Positions 15,886-24,524 of a stretch of 60,192 nt of DNA are shown piece after piece (the first letter of the stretch is position 1; the number at the start of each line of letters is the position of its first letter). Where the stretch lies: positions 1-60,192 of the forward strand of contig JAQWKT010000074.1 of assembly GCA_029247685.1 (NCBI GenBank). Direction: 5' to 3'. The notes beneath the pieces are model-generated. The model was given only the letters and a program-made list of their open reading frames with translations. It was not told the DNA's origin and did no database searches. The position numbers and the translations under genes are program-made. The stretch comes from Crocinitomicaceae bacterium. Its GTDB lineage: Bacteria; Bacteroidota; Bacteroidia; Flavobacteriales_D; Crocinitomicaceae.

Positions 15886-16938
15886 CCATTTCATGGTATC
15901 AATATCGTCTGCAAAATCAAAAATTGAAGGGCTTTGTGCTGCCCCAAAAGGAATTCTATTATTATGCATTCCAGTAATCGCTTGAATAGATTCTTTATGG
16001 CTTTCAACATAAGAGTCTATTTCATTTTCTGAGGAATATCGATGGTAGTGGATCATTGCAAGAGGGGAAAATAATTCTTCGGTTTCTTTAAGAAGAACAA
16101 AGTTATTGTCAAGAATTGGAATTTGATTCATTAAATGAACAGCACGATTATAATCATAATTATTTCCATACTTATTATGATTAATTATTTCGCCTTGATG
16201 AACAATTGCCTCAAAAAAGCGATTAATTTCAAAAGATTCGTGAATCAATAAATGAGAAACACTTCTACATCCTCTACCAAAATAGGAGAAAATATCCTTT
16301 CCAAGACTTATAAGCTCAGCATTAGTTTCAGAACCACAAATAACCGCTATAGAAGTTCTATTTTTTCTAAAAATATGAGGTAGATGACCAAAATATTTTT
16401 TAAAATATAAATTAGAATTATCATTTCCTGTAGCTATTACCCCATCCATATTTTTTAAAGAAGAAGTAGAAATGCTATATTTTTCTTTTATAAATGGATA
16501 TTTTGAGCATAAATAGTTTAAAAATTCAGGTAATAATAATTGGTCATCCGAACTAAGTTTGATTAAAGCATTGTTCCCAGAAAGCAATACACATAAAAGA
16601 TCATGAAAACCAACTAATGGAATATTTCCTGCCATTATTATAGCAATGGTTTTAGGATTAGAGGATTTTTTTGAAGAGTAACTAGAAAGCTTATATGCAT
16701 TAACAAAGGCCATTAATTCTTCATTTTTACAAAATTTAGAAAGGGAATAAAGTGATTTTCTAATATTAATTTCTGTAAACCATGGATTTGAATTTTTTTG
16801 ACGTAAAATCAATTCATTAAAATTTTCATATTCAATACTAGAACAAGTCTTAGAAGATTCGGTGTAAGACAATTCATTTCCCAAATCCTGAAACAATTTT
16901 CCTAGATGAATGAATGCAGAAAGAGGACTATTTTCCAT
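15868..16938 (-). CDS. LuxC-type acyl-CoA reductase
   Basis: The 356-residue protein aligns with the LuxC/acyl-CoA reductase family of the aldehyde dehydrogenase superfamily. The block IAIIMAGNIPLVGFHDLLCV (about 98-117) and the catalytic motif YFGRGCRSVS with Cys224 are diagnostic. The family reduces activated fatty acids to aldehydes with NADPH. No luxD/E or luciferase genes are nearby, so this is not luminescence; in Bacteroidetes this gene usually sits next to a dicluster ferredoxin, as here (divergent, 122 bp). It could make aldehydes for lipid synthesis. Its 3' end overlaps the hydrolase gene by 18 bp. Confidence 0.85.
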   Translation of the reverse strand: MENSPLSAFIHLGKLFQDLGNELSYTESSKTCSSIEYENFNELILRQKNSNPWFTEINIRKSLYSLSKFCKNEELMAFVNAYKLSSYSSKKSSNPKTIAIIMAGNIPLVGFHDLLCVLLSGNNALIKLSSDDQLLLPEFLNYLCSKYPFIKEKYSISTSSLKNMDGVIATGNDNSNLYFKKYFGHLPHIFRKNRTSIAVICGSETNAELISLGKDIFSYFGRGCRSVSHLLIHESFEINRFFEAIVHQGEIINHNKYGNNYDYNRAVHLMNQIPILDNNFVLLKETEELFSPLAMIHYHRYSSENEIDSYVESHKESIQAITGMHNNRIPFGAAQSPSIFDFADDIDTMKWLVNLN

Positions 16939-17060
16939 AATTGATGCAAAGATATAATCTTTAACCTTATTTGATATTATTAACTAAGCAATGTGAACTA
17001 TTAGTAATCAAAAAACATTAAACAATATAAAATGTTATTACTTTTACAACAAACAAGATT

Positions 17061-17408
17061 ATGTCTATAATTATTACAGACGAATGTATTAACTGTGGAG
17101 CATGTGAACCCGAATGCCCAAACAACGCTATTTATGAAGGTGGAAGAGAATGGAAGTACTCCGATGGTACCACCCTTAAAGGAAAGTTAATCATTAATGA
17201 CGGTAAAGAAATTTTTGCTGATCAAGAAAATGAACCTGTTGACATGGATATTTATTACATTTCACCTGAAAAATGTACTGAATGCGTTGGTTTCCACGAC
17301 GAACCTCAATGTGCAGAAGTTTGTCCTGTAGATTGTTGTGTAGATGACCCTAATGTTCGAGAAAGTCAAGAAGAATTAATGAAGAAAAAAGACTTCCTTC
17401 ACTTGTAG
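17061..17408 (+). CDS. 2[4Fe-4S] ferredoxin
   Basis: The 115-residue protein has two cluster motifs. The first is Cys9-x2-Cys12-x2-Cys15-x3-Cys19-Pro. The second is Cys72-x2-Cys75-x8-Cys84-x3-Cys88-Pro, whose eight-residue loop is typical of the Allochromatium-type low-potential ferredoxin group. The insert between clusters is longer than in clostridial ferredoxin (about 50 residues). It should be a soluble cytoplasmic electron carrier. It is divergent from the acyl-CoA reductase gene, a pairing repeated across Bacteroidetes, but whether the two interact is inference. Confidence 0.92.
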   Translation: MSIIITDECINCGACEPECPNNAIYEGGREWKYSDGTTLKGKLIINDGKEIFADQENEPVDMDIYYISPEKCTECVGFHDEPQCAEVCPVDCCVDDPNVRESQEELMKKKDFLHL

Positions 17409-17414
17409 CAAGAT

Positions 17415-17945
17415 CTATTTATTTATTAAACTATATTTTAGATAGACTTTTGTTGCCCCCATTCCGTATTTTCTGAAATCAGCTTGTTCAAAAAAAACAC
17501 CTGATTTCCCAGATAGATAGGCATGTATTTCGGATTTAAGGACTCCTTCTCCAACGCCATGAATAATAACAAACTCTTTTACTTTTTTTGGATAGATCTT
17601 ATTACTCATATAGCTTTTTAAAGCAGTTAATTGAAATAATAATTTTTCATGAGAAGTGAAACTCGTTTCATTATCTATTAATTGATGAAGATGTAAATCA
17701 ATTTCATGATTTTTATTTTTAGAGTTTTTAGGAAATTGTTTTTTGGGGGAATCCTTAATGGAAAGAGTTGACTTTGAATAATCTTCAGAATGAATTTTGA
17801 CAAGATCTTCTATTTTCTTTTCTATTTCAAAGCCATAATCTGTTTCTACAATATACAATCTAGAATTAAGCTCTTTTTTTATAATCCCTGTTCCTTGTTC
17901 ATCCAAAAACCGAACTTTTTCACCCAGTATATATCGCATAAACAA
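17415..17945 (-). CDS. Smr-domain protein
   Basis: The 176-residue protein has an N-terminal SH3/KOW-like barrel (about 4-50, GEKVRFLDEQGTGIIK) and a C-terminal Smr domain (about 85-172) with the IDLHLHQL opening and the HGVGEGVLKSEIHAYL signature. Smr domains are small nucleases related to those of MutS2 and ribosome-rescue factors; here the domain is not attached to MutS2. Part of the protein resembles DUF2027. It overlaps the start of the M50 protease gene by 26 bp, in the order M50 then Smr, so they are probably co-transcribed. Confidence 0.8.
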   Translation of the reverse strand: MFMRYILGEKVRFLDEQGTGIIKKELNSRLYIVETDYGFEIEKKIEDLVKIHSEDYSKSTLSIKDSPKKQFPKNSKNKNHEIDLHLHQLIDNETSFTSHEKLLFQLTALKSYMSNKIYPKKVKEFVIIHGVGEGVLKSEIHAYLSGKSGVFFEQADFRKYGMGATKVYLKYSLINK

Positions 17946-18861
17946 AATCCATTATTCTATAATTAACAAACAAAAACAAAGGGATGATAAAAGATAAAAG
18001 CCAAAAAAATATGATAAGAAATCTAAAAATAATAGAAGCATCTTTTTTAACTGGATTTATAAGAACACCATCAATTTGAGAAGATAAAATGTCGTCCAAA
18101 TCCTCATCAGAAATTGACATCATTTTATTCAAGGTTGGAGAGTAATCCAACAAAACACTCTTGATTTCCGCATAATCCTTGTTACTTAATTCGCTATAAA
18201 GTAAATTATAATTAACATTTATAGATCGCAACTCTTTTCTAATACAATAAAGCTGTTGAAGATTCCTAACCTTAAAACTCATAAAAAAACCAAATCCTAT
18301 CATTAACCACGAATCAAAATAATAACCAATTCCAATCAATGCAAGAGAGGATAAAAAAGAAAATATTAATAAAAAAACATCAGATTTACTGTTCACTAAA
18401 AGTTTAAATAATTGTCCACCATCTAAAGGATCTAATGGAAGAAGGTTTACTATGTTTAACAACATAAATGTTATAGAGGTAAAAAGAAGCCAATCTTTAT
18501 TAAAATTTAAAAAAAGAAAAAAGAAAACAACCCCAAAAACAACCCCTGGAAATGGTCCTGCACCAACAACTAACAAGCTTTCCTTCTGAGAATATATCTT
18601 TTTTTTCCCTTGAACAAAAGCTCCCATTAAAGGAACAAATAACATTTTTACATGTTTGTATTTAAACCATTTCATAAATGAAAAGTGACCTATTTCATGA
18701 ATAAAAAGAACAATAAACAAAAGAGAAATAAACAAAATATCCTCCGAAAATATCACATAAAAGGTTAATAAAAATAGAATTATCGAAAGAATAGTTAAAG
18801 CAATATTTCCATTACTTTCTTTCTCATTTAAAGGGGGTTTTTCAGGATAGAAATCAGACAA
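17920..18861 (-). CDS. Site-2-protease-like M50 membrane metalloprotease
   Basis: The 313-residue protein has several membrane helices. The zinc motif HEIGH lies at 55-59 inside a helix, and the third ligand motif LDPLDGG at 143-149 (Asp147) follows later, as in the S2P/M50 family. Hydrophobic helices cover roughly 18-60, 100-140, 155-200 and 285-310. No PDZ domain is present, so it is not RseP-like and is closer to the compact SpoIVFB-type group. It probably cleaves a membrane-bound substrate that cannot be named here. It overlaps the downstream Smr gene by 26 bp. Confidence 0.85.
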   Translation of the reverse strand: MSDFYPEKPPLNEKESNGNIALTILSIILFLLTFYVIFSEDILFISLLFIVLFIHEIGHFSFMKWFKYKHVKMLFVPLMGAFVQGKKKIYSQKESLLVVGAGPFPGVVFGVVFFFLFLNFNKDWLLFTSITFMLLNIVNLLPLDPLDGGQLFKLLVNSKSDVFLLIFSFLSSLALIGIGYYFDSWLMIGFGFFMSFKVRNLQQLYCIRKELRSINVNYNLLYSELSNKDYAEIKSVLLDYSPTLNKMMSISDEDLDDILSSQIDGVLINPVKKDASIIFRFLIIFFWLLSFIIPLFLFVNYRIMDFVYAIYTG

Positions 18862-18890
18862 AACGTTTATTTATTTTACAAAATTAAGGC

Positions 18891-18915
18891 TAATTGATTT
18901 AATTACCATCAATTA
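18891..18915. repeat. 8-bp inverted repeat in the M50/acidic-protein divergent region
   Basis: TAATTGAT at 18891-18898 and ATCAATTA at 18908-18915 are perfect inverted arms with a 9-nt spacer, centred in the 85-bp region between two divergent starts. It may be an operator, but AT-rich DNA yields such repeats by chance. Confidence 0.3.
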
Positions 18916-18946
18916 ATTATTCATAAATTCGAAAAAAATATTTAAA

Positions 18947-19411
18947 ATGGAACAGCTAGAGCAAAAAATAATAGAAACTGCTTTTAAAAAAATTGATACA
19001 TTAAGCGATGACGAACTAGAAAAATTGTGTGAAAATTATGTAGAAATTCAACCAGAATTACTGGATTACGTTATTTCTGCAAGCATAGAATACAATAATG
19101 CACAACTAGAAGGCTTAATTATATACTACTTCTGTATTTTTATGGAAATAAATTCTTTAAGAAAAACTACCAAAAACAGAATAAATAACCAAGAAGTCAT
19201 TGATTTTGAAGAAGAATTCTTAGAAGTAATTAAAGATTACTTTCAAAATGAAAATCTTGACGTGTTGGAGGAATATACAGATCAACCAGAGCTAGTTCAA
19301 TTTATGATTATGGAAATTTCAACTCCTGATGAAGATGGAACACAATTAGAAGATGAAACAGCCATACAATTATTTATTTCCTGTATTGCAATGATCAAAC
19401 TTTTAAATTAA
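18947..19411 (+). CDS. Small acidic protein of unknown function
   Basis: This 154-residue protein is strongly acidic, predicted to be all-helical, and soluble, with no signal peptide, cysteine motif or recognisable domain. It starts MEQLEQKIIETAFKKIDTL and contains many Glu/Asp/Asn residues with a hydrophobic stretch GLIIYYFCIFMEI near 66-78. Codon usage and spacing (10 bp to the next gene) look like a genuine coding gene. I do not recognise the family; a role as a small regulatory or chaperone-like protein would be a guess. Confidence 0.65.
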   Translation: MEQLEQKIIETAFKKIDTLSDDELEKLCENYVEIQPELLDYVISASIEYNNAQLEGLIIYYFCIFMEINSLRKTTKNRINNQEVIDFEEEFLEVIKDYFQNENLDVLEEYTDQPELVQFMIMEISTPDEDGTQLEDETAIQLFISCIAMIKLLN

Positions 19412-19421
19412 TTTCAATACT

Positions 19422-19895
19422 ATGAATAATAAAGTTTCCCTTGGTAAAATGAAGTGGAAGTTGTTTCTACTTGGTTTAATTAAAATTCCAATTATTGGAT
19501 ATATAAAGCCAAAATTAATTCAAATAGATGATGACGAAATTTCAATTAAAATAAAATTAAGAAAAAGAACTAAAAACCATCTTAACTCTATGTATTTTGG
19601 AGCTCTTGCTGTTGGTGCAGACATCGCAGGAGGACTTCATGCTTTTTATTTTTCTGAAGCATCTGGAAAAAAGATTTCATTTGCATTTAAAGGGATGGAA
19701 GCATCTTTTTTGAAAAGAGCAGAATCCGATATCGTTTTTAAAAGTTCGGATGGAAAAATAGTAAAAGAAGCAGTAAATAATAGTTTTGAAAGAAAAAAAA
19801 GAATTAATGAAAACATAAAAGTTTATGCTTTTAATAAACATAATGAAATTGTAGCTGAATTCACCATGATAATATCAATTAAGGTTCTTAATTAA
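19422..19895 (+). CDS. DUF4442-type hotdog-fold putative thioesterase
   Basis: The 157-residue protein has the hotdog helix segment RTKNHLNSMYFGALAVGADI (about 51-70) followed by AGG, a pattern shared by DUF4442/YiiD-C and PaaI-type acyl-CoA thioesterases, and then antiparallel strands around 80-157. It is soluble and cytoplasmic. The natural thioester is unknown. It follows the acidic protein gene by 10 bp and is probably in the same transcription unit. Confidence 0.65.
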   Translation: MNNKVSLGKMKWKLFLLGLIKIPIIGYIKPKLIQIDDDEISIKIKLRKRTKNHLNSMYFGALAVGADIAGGLHAFYFSEASGKKISFAFKGMEASFLKRAESDIVFKSSDGKIVKEAVNNSFERKKRINENIKVYAFNKHNEIVAEFTMIISIKVLN

Positions 19896-19980
19896 ATTTA
19901 AGCACAAATTAAGCAAACTATTTATAAGTATTTTGCGTCTATTTAATTAAATTTACATATATAGAACCTGATTATAGATA

Positions 19981-22900
19981 ATGCGTCTAATCTTTCTTAT
20001 TCTTTTTTTTATTTCCTTCTCAGTAATTATTTTTGCTCAAGGACCAAATGTTGATTTTAATGCAAACTCAACTAGCGCTTGTGCTTTTGAAACAATTTCT
20101 TTCACCAATCAAAGCACCTCATCAATTACTATAACTAGTTTTAATTGGGATTTTGGAGATGGAAGTTCTTCTACTATTGAAAATCCAACCCATTCTTATT
20201 CTACTCCTGGAACCTACACCGTAACTTTAGTAGTCGTAGATCAAAATGGGAATGCTGGATCTGAAGTTAAAGCAAACTATATAACCATTTTACCCTCGCC
20301 AATAATTAGCTTTAACATGTCTGGTTTAGGCTGTACTGTACCTCTTGATGTGGTGTTTAACAACACAACATCGTCTAATCCAAATTATATATACAATTGG
20401 GATTTTGGAAATGGACAAACTTCTAATTTAGAGTTTCCACCAACAATTACTTACTCATCTGCTGGAACTTATAATGTTATTTTTTCAGTAACCGACAATT
20501 CAAATGGATGCAGCGCTATTGATACACAAAACATTGTAGTTTCTAATTTTCAAGCTGGCATTATTGCGCCAACTACAGCTTGTGTAGGTGCACCTGTTTT
20601 ATTTCAGGATAATTCAACAGCAGGAGCAAACACTTGGGATTGGAATTTTGGAGGACTAGCTACTAGTAATAATCAAAATCCAAATTTCACTTTTAATGCA
20701 CCAGGAGTTTACACCGTTCAATTGTCTTCTCAAAACACAAATTCAGGTTGTTCTGGAAACACATCTGTTCAAATAACTATAGAACCTACCCCCACTCCAT
20801 CTTTCACTGCCACACCAACTTCAGATTGTGCACCCGCTCAAATCAACTTCACCAATTCTTCATCCGGTACAGGTGCATCATACAGTTGGAATTTTGGAAA
20901 TGGTCAAACGTATATTGGAACTACTCCTCCTACTCAAAGCTATATTTCAAATGGCTTGTACACCGTTTCTTTATCGATGACAACACCTAATGGTTGTGTG
21001 GGTACAACAACTATTCCAAACCTTATTGATATAACAAATGTTCAAGCACTTTTTACCGCAGATAGCACTGGAGGATGTGACCCATTAACCGTAAATTTTT
21101 CTGATAGCTCTATCGCTCCAAATCCCAATAACCCAATAACATCATGGGAATGGGATTTTGGAAATGGACAAACATACTCGGGGCAAAACCCTCCATCACA
21201 AACTTATACAGTTGGATTATATGATGTTTCTCTTATTGTTCAAACTCAATCTGGATGTGTGGATACCATTTTTGTTACAGATTATATAACAGTAGGCCTT
21301 ATTGATTCTGTTGCGTTCACTTTAAACCCTACAGTTGAATGTGCAAAAACAGACATTCAATTTACAAATTTAACAGGCATATCTGTACCTTATGGTCCTA
21401 ATGAAGTATCCTATTTTTGGGATTTCACAGAAGGAAGTTCTACGCAAACAAACCCGCAATATCAATTTAGTTCTGATACCGGATATTTTGACGTCACGTT
21501 AATTGTAAATTTTAGAGGGTGTATAGACTCCATAACCGTTGATTCTGCTGTTTATATTCTTGCACCAATAGCTAACTTTACTCCTGATCAAACCTTAATT
21601 TGTAATCCTTCTTCTCTTCCTGCATCTGTTCATTTTACAGATGAAGCAACACATGGAGTTGTTTCGGATGACTTATTAATGATTTGGCAGTGGGGAGATG
21701 GCACTCCAAATGACACATTGGATGATCCTGATTTGGATGATTTTGATAAAGGAGACTTTGATCATTCTTTTGGAAACTATGGTTCATACACCGTTCAACA
21801 AGTAATTTATAATTATACCACTGGATGTGAAGACAGTACAACTCAAACGGTTCATGTTTCCTGGACAGATGCAGACTTTACTTTAAGTAATGACTCTATT
21901 TGCCAAGGAGATTCTTTATTTATGTTTGATGGGAGCAGTAGTTGGATGACAGCCCCTACTCCTCACCCTGTTAGTAGCTGGTCATATGACATGGGAAATG
22001 GTCAAAATGTAAACAATGGGCCTAATCCAGGATTTGTGTACAATGTTCCTGCGAACTATAACATTACATTAACCGCAACAAATAGTGTTGGATGTTCAGA
22101 TGTAGCTACTCAATCCATAACGGTATTGCAATCGCCATTTGCTATTTTATCAGCTAACAACTCTACAGGATGCTCTCCATTTCTTGTAGATTTCACAAAT
22201 AGCTCGCTTGCTATTGGAAATGGAGTTCCATTAAGTAGTTTCGAATTTCAATTCACTGACGATAGCTCAACTATTGTAACAACAAATTTAAATACTCCAG
22301 TAAATCATATTTTTAATGGGCAAGGGATCTATTATGCAAATCTGATTGTCACAGATCAATTTGGTTGTCAATCTTCTCCTGCTTCAATTCCAATTACGAT
22401 AACCAAACCAACTTCTTTTTTTACGGTCAATAATGTAATTTGCAACAACGATTCCATATATGCAATTAATGGATCCTCTGGAATTTCCCCATTAACTTAT
22501 CAATGGTATCTTGATTCATCTCAAATTAGCATTGACACCAATGTATCTGAATTTATTAGTGAAACAGGTATTCCTTTTGGGCAATCAAGCACTTCGCATT
22601 CCCTTCAATTAATTACAACAGATGGAAATGGGTGTAAAGATACCGTAGAGAACATTATAACGGTTTCCATTCCTACAGCAATTCCAAATTATAGCTTTTC
22701 AGGTGCAGCAATTAATGCAAATGGCGATTTTGATTGCCCTCCTATTTTTGGTGCTTTTCAAGATAGCTCTATCTCTTATGGAAATGTTTCCAATTGGCAA
22801 TGGGATTTTGGAAATGGAAATCAATCCAGTTTGCAAAACCCTAGTAACACTTATGTAGAAACTGGAACATATACCCTTACATTTTCAATCACCGATCAAT

Positions 22901-23745
22901 ATGGCTGTACTGACGACACCACCTTAATCGATTTTTTAACTATTGGTGGGCCAACTGGCTCTCCTGATTGGTATCAAAATTCTGGAATTTGTTCTCAAGG
23001 CGCACAATTTATATTAAACAACCCTCAAGATGTGGATAGTATCATATGGGATATGGGGGATGGAAATATAATTTATGATTCTATAAACTTTATTTATAAT
23101 TATAGCCAACCAGGAACTTATTCTCCTAGCATAACTTTATTAGACAATAATGGATGTGAAATAAGTTATAACCTTTTAGATCTTTCAGTAACTGATGATG
23201 GATTAAATGCAAATTTTACTGCAAATCCAAATCCAGCAGATCAAGATGAAATAATCACATTTACAGATCAATCAAGCTCTCAAAACTCAAGTATAATTAG
23301 TTGGTTTTGGGATTTAATGGACACTACTATCTATTCTCCTAATAATTCATCACAAATGCATTCCTATGCTGTCAGCGGTTCGTATGATATTATTTTAATA
23401 GTAACGGATAGCGAAGGGTGTCAAGACGAACATATTATCACCTTAAATGTTAATGATCCAGAAATATGGGTGCCAAATGTATTTACACCTAATGGAGATA
23501 ATTCCAATGATTTATTCACTCTTCCTTTTGAAGCATTCAAATATTTCAATATCGTCATCACAAATCGATGGGGGAATATTGTTTGTGATAAGAAAAATAG
23601 CACCGGTATCATTTTGTGGGATGGTCTAGATATTGGTGGTGAAAAATGCAAAGAAGGAGTTTATTTTTATCGATTAAATGGGGAAATGCTTGGAGGAACA
23701 ATCATTGATCAACATGGCTTTGTATCCTTAATTGACCCTAAATAA
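19981..23745 (+). CDS. Giant multi-PKD surface protein with type B T9SS sorting domain
   Basis: The 1254-residue protein has a signal peptide (about 1-20, ending IFAQ), then roughly a dozen tandem PKD/Ig-like modules of about 80-95 residues carrying WDFGDG or WDFGNG cores and YxVTL-type strands, and a C-terminal domain at about 1155-1254. The C-terminal domain begins VPNVFTPNGDNSNDLF and continues with ITNRWGN, WDG and GVYFYRL, the gliding-motility/CHU_C type B signal. Cysteine pairs in most modules suggest disulphides. It should be exported by Sec, passed through the outer membrane by T9SS and displayed or released as an adhesin or scaffold. No catalytic domain is visible. Its end overlaps a possible upstream start of tlyA. 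Confidence 0.92.
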   Translation: MRLIFLILFFISFSVIIFAQGPNVDFNANSTSACAFETISFTNQSTSSITITSFNWDFGDGSSSTIENPTHSYSTPGTYTVTLVVVDQNGNAGSEVKANYITILPSPIISFNMSGLGCTVPLDVVFNNTTSSNPNYIYNWDFGNGQTSNLEFPPTITYSSAGTYNVIFSVTDNSNGCSAIDTQNIVVSNFQAGIIAPTTACVGAPVLFQDNSTAGANTWDWNFGGLATSNNQNPNFTFNAPGVYTVQLSSQNTNSGCSGNTSVQITIEPTPTPSFTATPTSDCAPAQINFTNSSSGTGASYSWNFGNGQTYIGTTPPTQSYISNGLYTVSLSMTTPNGCVGTTTIPNLIDITNVQALFTADSTGGCDPLTVNFSDSSIAPNPNNPITSWEWDFGNGQTYSGQNPPSQTYTVGLYDVSLIVQTQSGCVDTIFVTDYITVGLIDSVAFTLNPTVECAKTDIQFTNLTGISVPYGPNEVSYFWDFTEGSSTQTNPQYQFSSDTGYFDVTLIVNFRGCIDSITVDSAVYILAPIANFTPDQTLICNPSSLPASVHFTDEATHGVVSDDLLMIWQWGDGTPNDTLDDPDLDDFDKGDFDHSFGNYGSYTVQQVIYNYTTGCEDSTTQTVHVSWTDADFTLSNDSICQGDSLFMFDGSSSWMTAPTPHPVSSWSYDMGNGQNVNNGPNPGFVYNVPANYNITLTATNSVGCSDVATQSITVLQSPFAILSANNSTGCSPFLVDFTNSSLAIGNGVPLSSFEFQFTDDSSTIVTTNLNTPVNHIFNGQGIYYANLIVTDQFGCQSSPASIPITITKPTSFFTVNNVICNNDSIYAINGSSGISPLTYQWYLDSSQISIDTNVSEFISETGIPFGQSSTSHSLQLITTDGNGCKDTVENIITVSIPTAIPNYSFSGAAINANGDFDCPPIFGAFQDSSISYGNVSNWQWDFGNGNQSSLQNPSNTYVETGTYTLTFSITDQYGCTDDTTLIDFLTIGGPTGSPDWYQNSGICSQGAQFILNNPQDVDSIIWDMGDGNIIYDSINFIYNYSQPGTYSPSITLLDNNGCEISYNLLDLSVTDDGLNANFTANPNPADQDEIITFTDQSSSQNSSIISWFWDLMDTTIYSPNNSSQMHSYAVSGSYDIILIVTDSEGCQDEHIITLNVNDPEIWVPNVFTPNGDNSNDLFTLPFEAFKYFNIVITNRWGNIVCDKKNSTGIILWDGLDIGGEKCKEGVYFYRLNGEMLGGTIIDQHGFVSLIDPK

Positions 23746-23746
23746 A

Positions 23747-24493
23747 ATGAAGTCCCGACTAGATAAATTAGTCTTTAACCAGGGCAAATTTAGTTCAAGA
23801 ACCCGAGTTATAGAAGTTATTGAAAATGCAGGGGTTAAAGTAGATGGGGTTATTGTTCAAAAACCTGGAAGAAAATTTGATGAATCTTGTACCATAGAAA
23901 TTATAAAAAAAGAAATTCCTTGGGTTTCAAGAGGAGCATTTAAACTACTCAAGGCAATAGATTATTGGGGAATAAGCCTAAAAAATAAAAATGCCATTGA
24001 CATAGGAGCTTCCACTGGTGGATTTACACAAGTTTTATTATCTAAAGAAATTAATAAAGTCTATTGTATTGATGTAGGTCATGGGCAATTACATGATAAA
24101 ATACGTGGAAATCCAAAAGTAATAAACTTTGAAAAAACGCATATAAAAAAACTAAACTCTCTAAAAATAAAGGATGACATTTCCTTGATTGTTGTGGATG
24201 TGTCTTTTATTTCATTAATTAATGTAATTCCACATATAGCAGATTTCATAAAAGATAATTGCGAAATAATATTATTGATAAAACCACAATTTGAAGCTGG
24301 GCCAGAGAATATTAATAAACATGGATTGGTAAAAGATAAAAACCTCCATTTTTCTTTAATTACAAAAATTAAAAATTGTCTTGAATTACACCGGATGGAA
24401 TGGAATGGATATATTAAATCACCAATAAAAGGTCGAGATGGAAATATGGAATTTTTATGCTATTCTAAGAAGAATTATCGCAATAAAATTTAG
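23747..24493 (+). CDS. tlyA: TlyA-family rRNA 2'-O-methyltransferase
   Basis: The protein has an N-terminal S4 RNA-binding domain (about 1-60, starting MKSRLDKLVFNQGKFSSRTR) and an FtsJ-like methyltransferase domain with DIGASTGGFTQVLL as SAM motif I, then VVDVSFIS and KPQFEAGP blocks that hold the catalytic Lys. TlyA-family enzymes methylate 2'-O of cytidines in 16S and/or 23S rRNA; some homologues are called hemolysin A. I chose ATG 23747 rather than the TTG at 23732, because the S4 domain starts directly after it and the ATG overlaps the previous stop region tightly. It is followed by the CCA-type gene 31 bp later. Confidence 0.88.
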   Translation: MKSRLDKLVFNQGKFSSRTRVIEVIENAGVKVDGVIVQKPGRKFDESCTIEIIKKEIPWVSRGAFKLLKAIDYWGISLKNKNAIDIGASTGGFTQVLLSKEINKVYCIDVGHGQLHDKIRGNPKVINFEKTHIKKLNSLKIKDDISLIVVDVSFISLINVIPHIADFIKDNCEIILLIKPQFEAGPENINKHGLVKDKNLHFSLITKIKNCLELHRMEWNGYIKSPIKGRDGNMEFLCYSKKNYRNKI

Positions 24494-24524
24494 TTTTGCA
24501 AAATAGATTACACATTAAAAAATA

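Noticed and set aside
15868-16938. Bioluminescence (lux) operon
   Set aside because: Only a LuxC-type reductase is present; no luxA, luxB, luxD or luxE nearby.
23732-23746. TTG start for tlyA at 23732
   Set aside because: It lies inside the end of the PKD gene and adds five residues before the conserved S4 start; ATG 23747 is better.
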